NCBI GenBank assembly: GCA_024180945.1
Contig: JAKSGN010000006.1
Coordinates: 3,100,001-3,164,000, forward strand
Reading direction: 5' to 3'
Length of the DNA stretch: 64,000 nucleotides
Source: Macrophomina tecta
Taxonomy: Eukaryota > Ascomycota > Dothideomycetes > Botryosphaeriales > Botryosphaeriaceae
Positions 35,137 through 45,804 of this stretch are shown here, in pieces. Under the pieces are notes generated by a model that saw only the letters and a program-made list of their open reading frames with translations, searched no databases and was not told where the DNA came from. A program made the position numbers and the translations under genes. Numbering within the stretch: position 1 is the first letter of the stretch; every line of letters starts with the position of its first letter.

Positions 35137-35742
35137 CTACTGGGTCTTGAATAGTAAAATTGCGCAATGCCCCAAGTAGAAGTAGATGAAATGCTTCGTT
35201 TCTGAACCATCATCAGCCGCGGGACGGCGCACAGAGCAGATTGCTCGACCTACCATGAGTGACAAAGCTCCCGAAATTCCGGCCCACAATGCAATGCCAG
35301 GTGGCCCCTCGCTTGTCATCAAACTAGTACTGGTCAGCACTCGGCTTTGTAGAGGGGCATTCCGCTGTTCTTACCTCTTTTTTGATGTACTGGGCAATGT
35401 CCTGGATCTACATTAGCTTGCAACTGTTCTCACCTGCAAGATGCGCGCGAGGTTTACCTTCTCAATGTTGAACTTCTGCATGGCTTCGGTTGCTAGGCAC
35501 GAGTCAGTATCACAGCATGCATTCGCGAGAGATGACCGCTCACCAACTTCAATAGCCTGCTCTTGCATGTCGACGGTCTGCAGCATGGTTAGCGGAGAGT
35601 GAGAGGGCTCCGGAACAAGGGGCATCCTTACCATGTCCGCAGACTTGATCTGAGCTGGACGCCACCATCAGCGCGAGCTTCCACAGCATGCAAAAGGGGG
35701 CGGCTTACCCTCCAGCTTCTCAGGGTTCTTTTCGTTGGCCAT
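35137..35742 (-). CDS. Dynein light chain LC8 (DYNLL type)
   Basis: Seven exons on the minus strand: 35742-35709, 35654-35632, 35577-35544, 35492-35458, 35401-35375, 35323-35254 and 35201-35137. All joins are in frame and give 95 residues, close to the usual 85-95. The product contains the LC8 signatures [39 protein letters not shown] and KHFIYFYLG, i.e. the recognition strand and dimer interface of this hub protein. LC8 dimerises the intermediate chains of cytoplasmic dynein and many other partners, here expected to serve nuclear and vesicle transport in hyphae. Only the N-terminal ten residues diverge. Six introns in 288 coding bases is a very high density. It is divergent from MRD1. Confidence 0.93.
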
Positions 35743-36108
35743 GTTGACACACGAGCGTGTGCAGCGGACGAGGAGTGCGGAACGATTAAGGGCAGGAGAG
35801 GAGCAACGATATGGAAGAAGATGGAAGGGGAAGGCAGAGCTGATTGGTCAAATACCGTGATGGACTCCGGATGGATCAGTCCGGCTCATGAGGAAGGGGG
35901 ATTACGACCAGCAGGCGGTCAGGCGCGCGCGGTCGTCGTCGGCGCTTCCGAAGAAAAAGTCCCGACTGGGCCCGTGCGCACCAGAAGTTTTTCCCTTGCT
36001 CCTCCACCTGCAATATTCGTGCGACTATTTACGCCCACCCACAACACAAAAACTGCGCACACGCGCCGGCCGCCCACTTTCCCAGCACGCCCGCTCTCGC
36101 TCTCTAGC
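35743..36108. promoter_or_regulatory. Divergent promoter of LC8 and MRD1
   Basis: The 366 bp between the two start codons must serve both genes. I see no classical TATA box; CT-rich tracts precede the MRD1 ATG, as is common in fungal housekeeping promoters. Confidence 0.5.
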
Positions 36109-38872
36109 ATGGCTTCCTCACGAATCTTCGTCCGGAACCTGCCTCCCACCCTTACCGACGCCGACTTCCGCAAGCACTTTTCCCAGCGCGATGCCGTCAC
36201 AGATACAAAGCTGTTGGCCCATCGTCGCATTGGTTATGTCGGCTACAAAACTCCAGAGGCTGCCGAGAAGGCCGTCAAGTACTTCAACAAGACATTTATT
36301 CGAATGTCGAGAATAGGCGTCGAGTTAGCCCGACCCGTAAGACGTACCGCTCGTCGCCGCGCAAGATTTTGCTAACCACTGCGTCCAGGTCGACGAAGCT
36401 CCACAACCGAGAAATCGGAAGCGCGCCCCCACCGCCGCTCTACCCGCATTGGATAAGGACTTGAACGAGTCGAAACCTGTGGAAGAAAACTCCCTGAAGC
36501 GCAAGAGAGGCGTCGATGATGCCGTCGAGTCAGATCCTAAGCTCAAGGAATTCCTGGAGGTTATGAAGCCAGCCTCCAAGAACAAGACCTGGGCAAACGA
36601 TGACATGCACGTCGGCCAGTCTGCTGTGGCAGAGGACACCACTCTGGTTGAGCCTGTCCGGGTTGCGGAAGCTGAGAGTGATGACGAGTATCAGACGGTC
36701 CAAAAGAAGCCCAGACGCTCGGAATCGACCCATGCGGCTGAAACTTCTGATGTCACCACTACAGCCATCCAGCCACCGGACAAAAGCTCTCCCGAAGACC
36801 AACAAGTCAATGACGGCAATGAGCCTCAACTCGAGACGCAACCTATGTCAGATTTGGACTGGCTGCGCTCGAGGACGAGCAGAACGCTGGGGGTTGTTGA
36901 AGATGATGAGGAAGAACTCACACATCGCCCGAAGCCTCCTGAAAAAGAAGAGCCTATCGCCTCGCATGAGGATAAGCCAGAGGTGGAAGATGATACCCCA
37001 CAGCCAATTTCGGGTGGCGGTGCAGCCACCGAAAAAACCGAGGCCCAGGTCAGCACCGAGATCGAAAGTATCCGTCAGACCGGGCGGCTGTTTTTGCGGA
37101 ATTTGCCTTATGATGTTTCGGAGGATGATCTGCGGGACTATTTCAATTCCTTCGGGACCCTGGAAGAGGTAAGCTTTTCAACATTCTTCCTTCCCTTCAT
37201 ACCTCTCTCCGTGATGAACACCAGATAGGGACAACCGATGCAAAGCATTTGAGGAGACCCTGGGAGAATATTTTAGTAGATGCTTCTCATTTTCTGAACT
37301 GCCACGAGGCTTTGATTCTGGCATTACACATTGGCCCTTCAAGTTCTAGGTGCTAATGTACCATCGTAGGTTCATGTTCCGCTCGATGCAAAGACCGGGT
37401 CGGGCAAAGGCTTCGCCTATGTTCTCTTCGAGGAATCCGATGATGCCGTCAGGGCTTATGAGGACCTTGATGGCAGGATCTTCCAAGGTCGTCTCCTTCA
37501 TATCATTCCTGCTGCGGCAAAACGGGAGAACAAATTGGACGATTTTGCCATCTCCAAGTTACCAATCAAGCAGCAGAGACGGATTCAACAAAAGGCGCAA
37601 GCGGCGACTTCCACGTTCAACTGGAATTCCCTGTATATGAATGCCGATGCCGTCATCTCTTCTGTTGCAGATCGTCTTGGCGTTAGCAAATCGGAGGTGC
37701 TTGACCCTACCTCTTCAGACGCAGCGGTCAAGCAGGCCCACGCAGAAACCCACATCATTCAGGAGACGAAGGCATACTTCTCACAGAACGGCGTTGACCT
37801 GGATGCCTTCAAGCAAAAGGCCAGGGGTGATACAGCCATATTGGTGAAGAATTTCTCCTACGGTACCAAGCCAGATGAGCTTAAGAAGATGTTCGAAGAG
37901 CACGGAACTGTTACCCGCTTCCTCATGCCTCCTAGTGGCACCATTGCCATTGTTGAGTTTGCTCAAGCTCCTCAGGCTCGAGCCGCTTTTGCGTCACTCG
38001 CTTATCGCAAAATCAAAGACTCGATTCTTTTCCTTGAAAAGGCGCCGAAAGATCTTTTCAAGGAAGGCTTTACCCCGCACGCAATTCCTACTGCTGCTGC
38101 CCCTACCGCTGAAGGCAAGGCTAAATTGGCAGCATCCGACCTGCTCGCCAAGGAAGCATCACCTGAACAGTTCGATACTTCAACCCTCTACGTCCGGAAT
38201 CTGAACTTCGCCACGACAAGTCAACGTCTCACGGAGGTTTTCCGACCTCTTGATGGTTTCGTGTCTGCACGGGTCAAGACCAAGACCGACCCCAAGAAGC
38301 CAGGACAGGTTTTGAGCATGGGCTTTGGTTTCCTTGAGTTCCGAACCAAGGAGCAGGCCCAGGCTGCCCTCGCCGCGATGGACGGCTATAATCTCGATGG
38401 TTACAAGCTGATGATAAAGGCGTCCAACAAAGGTCTTGATGCCGCTGAGGAACGTCGCAAAGAGGACAAGGCGAAGAAGGCAGCAGGTCGACAGACCAAG
38501 GTCATCATCAAGAACTTGCCGTTTGAGGCGACCAAGAAGGACATCCGTGCCCTATTTGGAGCCTACGGACAGCTCCGCTCGGTGCGCGTACCGAAGAAAT
38601 TCGACGCCTCAGCCAGGGGTTTCGCGTTTGCCGATTTCACCACTCCTCGCGAGGCGGAGAACGCCATGGACGCGCTGCGCAATACCCACTTGCTTGGTCG
38701 CAAATTGGTCCTGGATTTCGCTGCTGAAGATCCGGAAGACGCTGAAGAAGAGATTGCCAAGATGCAGAAGAAAGTTGGCACGCAAGTCAACAAGGTCGCC
38801 CTGCAAAAGCTCACGGGTGCCGGAAGAAAGAAATTTAATGTCGCAGGCACCGATGAACTCGAAGAAGCTTAA
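36109..38872 (+). CDS. MRD1: Multiple RNA-binding domain protein Mrd1 (RBM19 homologue)
   Basis: Three exons, 36109-36336, 36389-37168 and 37370-38872, encode 836 residues. Five RRMs are seen: about 3-76 (RIFVRNLPP), 314-390 (GRLFLRNLPYDV, split by the 201-nt second intron), 488-560 (AILVKNFSYG), 605-690 (TLYVRNLNFA) and 709-785 (VIIKNLPFEA). The linker between RRM1 and RRM2 is acidic and contains KRKRG. This number and spacing of RRMs is diagnostic for Mrd1/RBM19, an essential component of the 90S pre-ribosome that joins early pre-rRNA and is needed for 18S rRNA processing in the nucleolus. Length agrees with yeast Mrd1 (about 890). Confidence 0.95.
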
Positions 38873-39853
38873 TATGGTAAAAGAGACGAGGATCCCAAGG
38901 ATTTTCCCCTACGCGGCCCTTTTCCCGTTGTCCGCTTCGACCCCTTGCTTCTTCGGCGAAACACGATGTCGAACGCGCCACTCTGGTTTGCTGCCCCCTT
39001 GGAGGACTGATTCCCAATGCCTGGGCCCACCACTTGCAGACATGACAGCACGATCTCTTCTCGGTAGCGTTCGGCCGAATTTCAGTTGCAGGTGGGAGCC
39101 GTCTTGAACCTTTTTCTACCGCGTCCGTGAAAACCTTGCTGCGACTGATGTCTTAGGCGCGCGTATCCTCCGCGCTAAACAGAAATCAAGGGCCATGACG
39201 CCTAGCAAACCAATTTCTTTCTGAGCTCACACGCTAACCTCCGTCGCATTCCTGTCGAAAGACTCGGCTCAACTGCCGCCGTGAAGCCCACAGTGTGGGT
39301 GTGAAGAACATTCCTCGCATAGGCTACATCCCTGGCACCGCGAGAGGGGTCTCAACCCGCCAGAAAGAAGATCTCTGGGGGCGAAAGGCCCGGCCAGCCC
39401 TTGCTTATCAGACTAACATGATAGAATAGAAGGAAGTCAGCATTCTTCTAGTAGTCCAATCTATGAAAATCAGACAAGAACGTCAACAAACGATGATGAA
39501 ATCCAGCCAATCCCGTCGCGCCGTGAACCTTGGGTAGAATTGGCTTTTCTTATGTCATTGATCGATCCACGCCTCTCCTGCCGGCCGTTTCCATGGTGCC
39601 CTGTGGCATTGTTCGACGACGAGGCTCCTTTGAATCCATACCCAGCCTTCCTATAAACAACAGGCCACTTCTCTTACATTCCCACACCCGCCGCCTACAT
39701 TCTCTTTCTCTGTCAAGTCATTCCTTTGGTCCAGCTCTCTACGTTCCTTCGTCTTTGACTGCTCTGTTCGAAAGAGCGAAGCCCAGCACCCCAGACATTC
39801 TTACTTTTGAACCCTCATTCTTACCTCACCGCGCGGCATTCCCGAAACCTACA
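38873..39853. other. Promoter region of the TEA regulator gene
   Basis: 980 bp between MRD1 and the chosen start of the AbaA-like gene. An open frame extends upstream in frame with the gene to about 39530, but that part is unlike AbaA N-termini and rich in Ser/Leu, so I treat it as leader. No other gene is seen. Confidence 0.5.
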
Positions 39854-41817
39854 ATGGACAGAAGCTCATGCATCTTACCCTCCAACGCTCCGTCACTTCA
39901 CGACAGCATCATTGACGAGATAGGTGTTGCAAGACCTATCCTGCAGGAGCGTTGCAGCAACCGGCAACAGGATTTCCTGGACGCCGACCACCGCAAGCAT
40001 GGGCTCTATCAGCCTGCCGAGAACTTTTACAATGGCGCGGCACAAAGCTATCTAGCATCCTCTCAAACCTCGCACGCCAGCTACGCCGCGTCAAGCTGGC
40101 TGGCCGACGAAGACGAACGCGTCAGGCAAGAAGCGGCTCGCTTGTGGCGAATGCTGTCCCGGTCAGACGCGTATCGGAAATACCGAGCACGACAGCCTAA
40201 GGACTGCAGAGAACAAGATCAGAAATGGCCCGAACACATGGAGTTGGCCTTCTTCTCAGGTAGGACGCTCTGTTCACCGGCCATATCGGCCAATGGGAAT
40301 TATCGTGGCACTGACGTGTTCTTGCATTGCAGCATTGGTGAAGTATCCGCCAATGGGCCGCCGCAAGCAAATGCATGAGGGGAAACCCCGCGGACGCAAC
40401 GAACTTATAGCGTATGCCATCGAGAAGTGGACCGGTGAGGCTCGGTCGAGGAAACAGGTCTCGAGCCACATCCAGGTGCTGAAGCCGCTCTTCAAGGAAT
40501 ATCCGAAGAGTGAGTAAACCTGTCCTGTTCAGCCTCGTCTCCCCATCTGAGACCTCCTCGCCAACACTAACCCGCCTAGTCATGAGGTACATGTCGAAGG
40601 AGGACCTTGATCACCGGCGGCATCACCGAAACAATTCTAACGACATGCTTCGACGACGATTTGGTGCATCGACGAGCCTGCGTCCTTTGGACTTCAACTC
40701 CATAGACCAAGGCGCGATATACGCACATCAACCACACGCCACCCTACCGCCGCCTCGGCAAATGCTTTCCTCAAGTCCTGCCTTAGTGCCAGCCTGCTTC
40801 GAGATGAACGCCCGGGACACGACATCCGACCCTCCTCGCTCCCTTCACTGCTTCACGCGGTTCCACAAGCGTGCGGAGCAGGCCCCGCTTTACATTTCTG
40901 ACCTGCAGGATCAGACACTAAGCATACCGAAACATCTCCGGGAGATGCTGGATGACAAGGAGTCGCTGATAAATTGCGACGTCATTTTGGCAGAGTCGAG
41001 CATCGAATTGATGGCAATGCACGCTCCCGGTGACAGTACGGAGCTGGGGATTCAGATTGAATTCAACAGCAGCTACGAGTACGCGCTGTATGACCACTTT
41101 GAGTCTCATACGCGCTTCTACACGGGTGATGAGCTTGCGACAGAACCGAAGAGTGTACTGGGTTACGACTCACACTACAAACGGCTACACGCCGTGGCCG
41201 GGACCTTTGGCAGTGGTTTTTGGGCGAGTAAACTCGGTGAACTGTCACTGATGATGCGGAAGGCCTACAAGAAGAAGGGCGACTTGGTTCCCGCACGCGG
41301 TGCCGTCCAGGCTGATGATGAGCGGCTCCAACAGGCACGCGAGCATGCGAACCAGACCCTGAAGGCCCTCAGCGCCGTTCAGGAGATCTTCGCTGTGCCG
41401 CGCGGTAGCATCGCAGCTTCCACTGGATACGAAGCGGAAGTTCCTGCAACTGAATGTGCCCTCATTGTCGGATGGACATTCCGGCACGCGGACGCTGGTG
41501 AGGGGGGTGCAACAACATGGCGCCGCGTCGTCCTCCCACACCAGCAGTCACCAAAGGACGAGTCGTCCCTAAAGGATGAATCGCAAGCTTCCTTTATGAA
41601 CAGCAGCAATGCCTTAAAACAGGAAACCAACCCTTATGGCGGCCTCACTCTTGAAACCATGCCCGGAAGTGGCCTCATCACGCCCAGTACTCAGGGTGGC
41701 AATCAATTCAATAATATTGACGGTCAATCAATATTGACCAATGTCTTGGCAATCAATCAATCAACTGAGGTCTGTCATTTTCGTCAATCAATCAATTGCT
41801 CCGGGCCAGTTGATTGA
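39854..41817 (+). CDS. abaA: AbaA-like TEA/ATTS transcription factor, truncated by a transposon
   Basis: Exons 39854-40259, 40333-40509 and 40580 onward. The TEA/ATTS DNA-binding domain (residues about 124-195) spans exons 1-2: [58 protein letters not shown]. AbaA acts between BrlA and WetA in the conidiation cascade of Aspergillus and relatives. Native codons stop at 41691, where a hAT element begins; translation would run 41 codons into the element and stop at 41817, giving a 606-residue chimera. The missing native C-terminus (186 residues) lies beyond the element at 44552-45113, and the uninterrupted protein would be about 751 residues, near the A. nidulans size of about 800. The TEA domain and most of the regulatory region remain, so partial function is possible. 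The start codon is the least certain point. Confidence 0.87.
41692..41712 (+). repeat. Left terminal inverted repeat of the hAT element
   Basis: 21 bp, beginning CAGGGTGGCAATCAATTC, identical to the reverse complement of 44531-44551. The match ends exactly after 21 bp. Confidence 0.93.
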
Positions 41818-41957
41818 CGATATTGATTGACGGCTTACCTTGTATAGAAAGCAGCTTTGATGATCATCTCGCTCTTGTGGCGCTCAAGCCACGTCAGGCT
41901 AGCCTTTTATCTGATACACTCTTGGCACACAACGTGTCGGGCACATTCTCTTGGCAG

Positions 41958-41966
41958 CTAGTATAT
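41958..41966 (+). promoter_or_regulatory. TATA-like box of the transposase gene
   Basis: TATATAAA lies about 105 bp before the transposase start codon, in AT-richer element sequence. A plausible core promoter, judged by motif and spacing only. Confidence 0.45.
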
Positions 41967-42067
41967 AAACGCTCTCTCAGAATGGCTAGAAGGGACAGCT
42001 GAATCTGCTCTTTCAGATCCGTTCTACATTTTCTCAGCAGCTCAGCAGCAACTCTCCCACTATCAAG

Positions 42068-44314
42068 ATGGACTCTAGCAACGATCAACACTCTGTTTTA
42101 AGCCTCTCTAGCGCGCCCACTAGCCTCTTTTCCTCTCAACAGGACTCAGATCCTGCGCAACCCACCAATCTTGCCGTTGATGGCCGAGGACCTGTACGCG
42201 AAGGGTGGGAGTACTTCCCATGGCAGAAATTCCGTGGATATCATGTCACAGAGTCAAAGCAGCGCAGCGGGTGGACTTGGGAGCACGCATATGACATTGA
42301 GGACGTAGAAGGGCGTACCCGCTGGGTCTGTATGTACTGCGTGCACAAGAAAGCCCACAAACCAGCTAGCTTCGCTGCTGCTGGCACTGATAATCAGGCA
42401 AGGCACCTGGTGACTGAGCACAAGGTTGAGGATCCTACAGGGAAGCGTCACGTCAAACGGGCCAAGATTTCAGTTGCTCAGCGGCTTGGACTGGATACGA
42501 ATAGGCCTTCAGAGCAGGCTATTGTCAATCGCCTTGTCACATCATTCAATCCGGCGTACTTCCAGCAACTACTCACTGATTGGGTCTCATCCGATAACAT
42601 TCCTTTCCGCAAGCTTGAAAGCGAGAGATTCAGGCGCGTTCTTAGCTATTTGAATCCTGCAGTAACGTCTACTGGCAGCCTTCCAACACACTCTACTGTT
42701 CGTAAATGGCTACTTGATGAATTCAACCGCCATAAAGGGATCGTTGCTGAGCTTCTTCAGAGCTCACCTGGCCTTATACACCTTGCCTTTGACGGCTGGA
42801 CGTCGTGTAATCACCTCTCTCTACTCGGTATTAACGTCTTCTTCCTTACGTTCTCTGGCACGCTTCGCAAGTTCCTTATTGGCCTCCCACGCGCCGAAGG
42901 ACGGCATACTGGTGACAGCCTTGCGGAAGAGGTAGCCCAGATAATTATGGAATGGGGCATTGGAGGGCAACTTGGCTACTTTGTCACGGATAACGCGTCA
43001 AACAACGACACGTGCATGGACGCGCTAGCTGAAGAGTTTGGCTTCAATCACAAGCACCGCCGCTTGCGCTGCATTGGCCATATCATAAACCTGGTAGTCC
43101 GCCAGATCCTCTTTGGCAAGGAAGCTGACGCGTTCGAGAACGACTGCGCTCAGCCAAAGGAGCTACTCGCTGAGCTCCTACTCTGGCGCAAGAAGGGCCC
43201 TATCGGCAAGCTTCACAATATCGTCCACTGGATTCAGCGCTCAAACCTTGTCTATCAGAGACTGCACCAACTTCAGCGGAACGAGCAAGCGTTGACTGGC
43301 GAAAACGGCCCTACCTACGAGGTTATAGAAGATAATGCGACACGATGGAACTCTACCTCCGCCATGATTGAGCGCGCAATCAAGCTACAGTCAGTCATTG
43401 ACGCCCTCGTCCTCCACGAAGTTCAAGAATGGGATAAATACGTCAAGCCTCGCACTGCTAGTAGGACTCAGCCAATGCCAGCTAAGACAAAGAACAAGCC
43501 GGCAATCGTGGATGATTATCTAACCTCAGATGATTGGGCAACTCTTGCTGAATATCACTCCATCTTGAAGCCTTTTCATGAAGTCACAATCAGGCTACAA
43601 GCCAACCCAACTAGTGGTAGGTTTGGCGGCTTATGGGAAGTCCTTCCATGCATGGAGTACCTGTTGAACAAGCTGGAGGAGGTCAAGATCCGCACAGATC
43701 AGTATCCTGACCCTCACTTCAAGGTGAACATCAATTTGGGGTGGGCTAAGCTAGATGAGTACTATCAGCTCCTTGATGATACTCCAGCTTACGTCGCAGC
43801 TTGCGCCCTTCACCCTGCCTACCGCTGGGAGTGGATTGAGGATCAGTGGGCATTCAAGAAGAGCTGGATCAAGAAGGCAAAGGCAGCTGTTCTAAAGCTC
43901 TGGAAGGATGAGTATCAGTCAATTGCTATTGCTGAGGACCCACAGCTACCGCAGAAGCGTAAACGCGAACATCTCAGCGAATTTGACAGCTGGCTTGCTG
44001 CCTCCAGGAGGACCAAGCATCTAGATCTGACCGAGGATGAGTACACCTACTGGCAGCTCGATACCTCTCCTACAGATGACGCAGTCACCAATCCAGTTGA
44101 TTACTGGATACTACGCCGCCAGCAATACCCCCGCCTATCACGTATGGCTCTGGACCTCTTTTCTATACCGGCAATGTCGGCAGAGGTGGAGAGGATATTC
44201 AGTTTGGCAGGACAAATGGTGACGCCATTGCGCAATAGGCTGGAGGCCAATACTATAGCAGTTGGGCAGATACTACGCTCATGGAACGCAGAAGGCATCA
44301 TTGAAAGAAGTTGA
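42068..44314 (+). CDS. hAT family transposase with BED zinc finger and hATC dimerisation domain
   Basis: An intronless frame of 748 residues with no stop or frameshift. A BED-type zinc finger lies at about residues 60-120 (WVCMYCVHKK ... ARHLVTEHK). The RNase H-like catalytic core begins near 240 with LAFDGWTSCNH, which holds the first acidic residue; FVTDNASNNDTCMDAL follows near 305 with the second. An all-alpha insertion follows. The C-terminal hAT dimerisation region is complete at about 650-745 (YWQLDTSP, DYWILRRQQYPRLSRMALDLFSIPAMSAEVERIFS in pieces, then RNRLEANTI). Codon use differs from the GC-rich host genes, as expected for a transposon. The intact frame together with perfect inverted repeats suggests recent activity. 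Confidence 0.95.
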   Translation: MDSSNDQHSVLSLSSAPTSLFSSQQDSDPAQPTNLAVDGRGPVREGWEYFPWQKFRGYHVTESKQRSGWTWEHAYDIEDVEGRTRWVCMYCVHKKAHKPASFAAAGTDNQARHLVTEHKVEDPTGKRHVKRAKISVAQRLGLDTNRPSEQAIVNRLVTSFNPAYFQQLLTDWVSSDNIPFRKLESERFRRVLSYLNPAVTSTGSLPTHSTVRKWLLDEFNRHKGIVAELLQSSPGLIHLAFDGWTSCNHLSLLGINVFFLTFSGTLRKFLIGLPRAEGRHTGDSLAEEVAQIIMEWGIGGQLGYFVTDNASNNDTCMDALAEEFGFNHKHRRLRCIGHIINLVVRQILFGKEADAFENDCAQPKELLAELLLWRKKGPIGKLHNIVHWIQRSNLVYQRLHQLQRNEQALTGENGPTYEVIEDNATRWNSTSAMIERAIKLQSVIDALVLHEVQEWDKYVKPRTASRTQPMPAKTKNKPAIVDDYLTSDDWATLAEYHSILKPFHEVTIRLQANPTSGRFGGLWEVLPCMEYLLNKLEEVKIRTDQYPDPHFKVNINLGWAKLDEYYQLLDDTPAYVAACALHPAYRWEWIEDQWAFKKSWIKKAKAAVLKLWKDEYQSIAIAEDPQLPQKRKREHLSEFDSWLAASRRTKHLDLTEDEYTYWQLDTSPTDDAVTNPVDYWILRRQQYPRLSRMALDLFSIPAMSAEVERIFSLAGQMVTPLRNRLEANTIAVGQILRSWNAEGIIERS

Positions 44315-44426
44315 GGACTCTATACACGCGGGAGTAGCTATAGCTAGCAAGAGTTAGCTAGATTGTATGGCTATCAATCTCAACACTATGCCAAGCATCA
44401 CGAGATTTTGCTACGTGAACCGTGTG

Positions 44427-44530
44427 TCAATCAATTCAATTCAATCAATATCAACACCTTATTGATCAATCAATTTGACCTTATTGGAAAATCCTATCAA
44501 TCAATCAATCTGGACCCGATATTGACGTTG
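44427..44530. repeat. Right subterminal TCAATCAAT repeat cluster
   Basis: Several overlapping TCAATCAAT or ATTGATTGA motifs (about 44427-44450, 44463-44472, 44494-44506 and 44528-44540). A matching cluster lies at the left end (about 41700-41840). Subterminal motif clusters of this sort are binding sites of hAT transposases. Confidence 0.75.
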
Positions 44531-44551
44531 ATTGAATTGATTGCCACCCTG
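44531..44551 (-). repeat. Right terminal inverted repeat of the hAT element
   Basis: 21 bp ending ATTGCCACCCTG, the exact reverse complement of the left end. Confidence 0.93.
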
Positions 44552-45113
44552 TCCCTCCCACACGCACCAGCAGCAACACCACCCCGTCGACTCCAACGCC
44601 CTCGACTTCTCAGCCGGGCAAATCAGCGTTTGGATGGAGCCCTCCGTCTCCATGCAAGGCTACTACGACATCTCCACCGCCTCGCACCATAACCATCACC
44701 ACAACCTCCCGTCCCCCCTCGACGCCACCCATCATCCCCATGGTGGGGCCGTCTCCATCAACGGCACGCCCCTGCCTGCGCAGCCCCCGCATACGCCTGT
44801 TAATTATGCAGATGCGGGATTGCAGGCGTATAATCCGAGGGGTGGCTGGGGCGGGTTTGGTGGGCTTCTGGAGGAGGGCTGGCCGCCACCGCCGCCGCCG
44901 CCGCAAACGCAGAATAACAACGGGTTACAGGGTGGCAGTGGATTTGGCGCGGATGGAGCGTATGGCGGTGGTGCGGGGAAGGAGGACTTCGCGAAGCACG
45001 GGCATTACTTGGACGATGGGGGCTCGAGTGCGGGTGGGGGGCAGGGCGGCGGGCAGGGCGCGGGCGGGTTTCATGCAGGTGGGCGGAGGGATAGTGGGAT
45101 GTTGGGGCTGTGA
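44552..45113 (+). pseudogene. abaA: Orphan 3' end of the AbaA-like gene beyond the hAT element
   Basis: This is the severed continuation of the last exon. The frame reads PSHTHQQQHHPVDSN, then a His-rich, Asn/Gly/Pro-rich low-complexity tail ending RRDSGMLGL and a stop. It matches the disordered, His/Gln-rich character expected of AbaA C-termini and directly follows the right end of the element. Joining 41691 to 44553 keeps the reading frame (the T at 44552 duplicates the T at 41691). Without the element it would supply the last 186 residues. By itself it has no start and should not be translated, unless splicing bridges the element. Confidence 0.8.
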
Positions 45114-45773
45114 GGGGAGATTGCTGTTTTTGTGCGTCTTGTTTTCTTCGTGCTTTTTGAAGCTTGCCTGTTTTGAGAGTATGGTGGTTTGAAGGAGGAT
45201 GTGGATACCCAAGGTGATGTGATAAGGCGACGACGATGATGTTGATGAGGAGGAGGAAGAGGAGGAAACGCAAACGCTCGCTAACTGACTGACTAACTGA
45301 CCTGATGCCTTTTAGCCCACTACAAACTGTCTATTTTATACGCCGCCCAGCAGACCTTACCCACTCGCTATCTATTTTCGGTAGAATCGCATAGTCGGTT
45401 TGCGAGGTCTCTTTATATACCCCCCTTTTCCGGCCTTTCTTTTTACTGCTCTTTCCCCTCCCACCCGCCCGTCTCGGAAAAAAGTTTGTCTTCGAAGCAG
45501 TCGTTTCTCCCTCAATAACATTTTCCGTCTGGATTGTTCACACTCACTTTTTGGTTTTGGCTTGAAGACCTAGCACTCCCGCCTTTTTATTTATAGTAGG
45601 TAGCTTTTATCTATTGGACGCACCCGGCCAACACCCTAATCTGAAAGAATATGATTATTCGCTGTCATAGCCATCTGATGCTTTGTGACACTCCTAATGC
45701 ATGGATCGAGTGGATCTCGGAGATAATTATAAGCCGTACACATAGGGATTCCTCTTTTTCTTTTTCTTTTTCT

Positions 45774-45804
<31 letters not shown>

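Larger units (their letters stand above)
41692..44551 (+). mobile_element. hAT superfamily DNA transposon, apparently complete (2,860 bp)
   Basis: The element is bounded by a perfect inverted repeat that starts CAGGGTGGCAATC, the usual hAT terminus. It encodes one uninterrupted transposase. Both ends carry clusters of TCAATCAAT/ATTGATTGA subterminal motifs. The flanking 8-mers (ccagtact before, tccctccc after) are not copies of each other, so no standard hAT 8-bp target duplication remains. It sits in the last exon of the TEA regulator gene in the same orientation. Confidence 0.93.

Noticed and set aside
44363..44692. 109-codon frame crossing the right end of the hAT element
   Set aside because: It is out of frame with the regulator tail and spans the inverted repeat; it is a by-product of the insertion.
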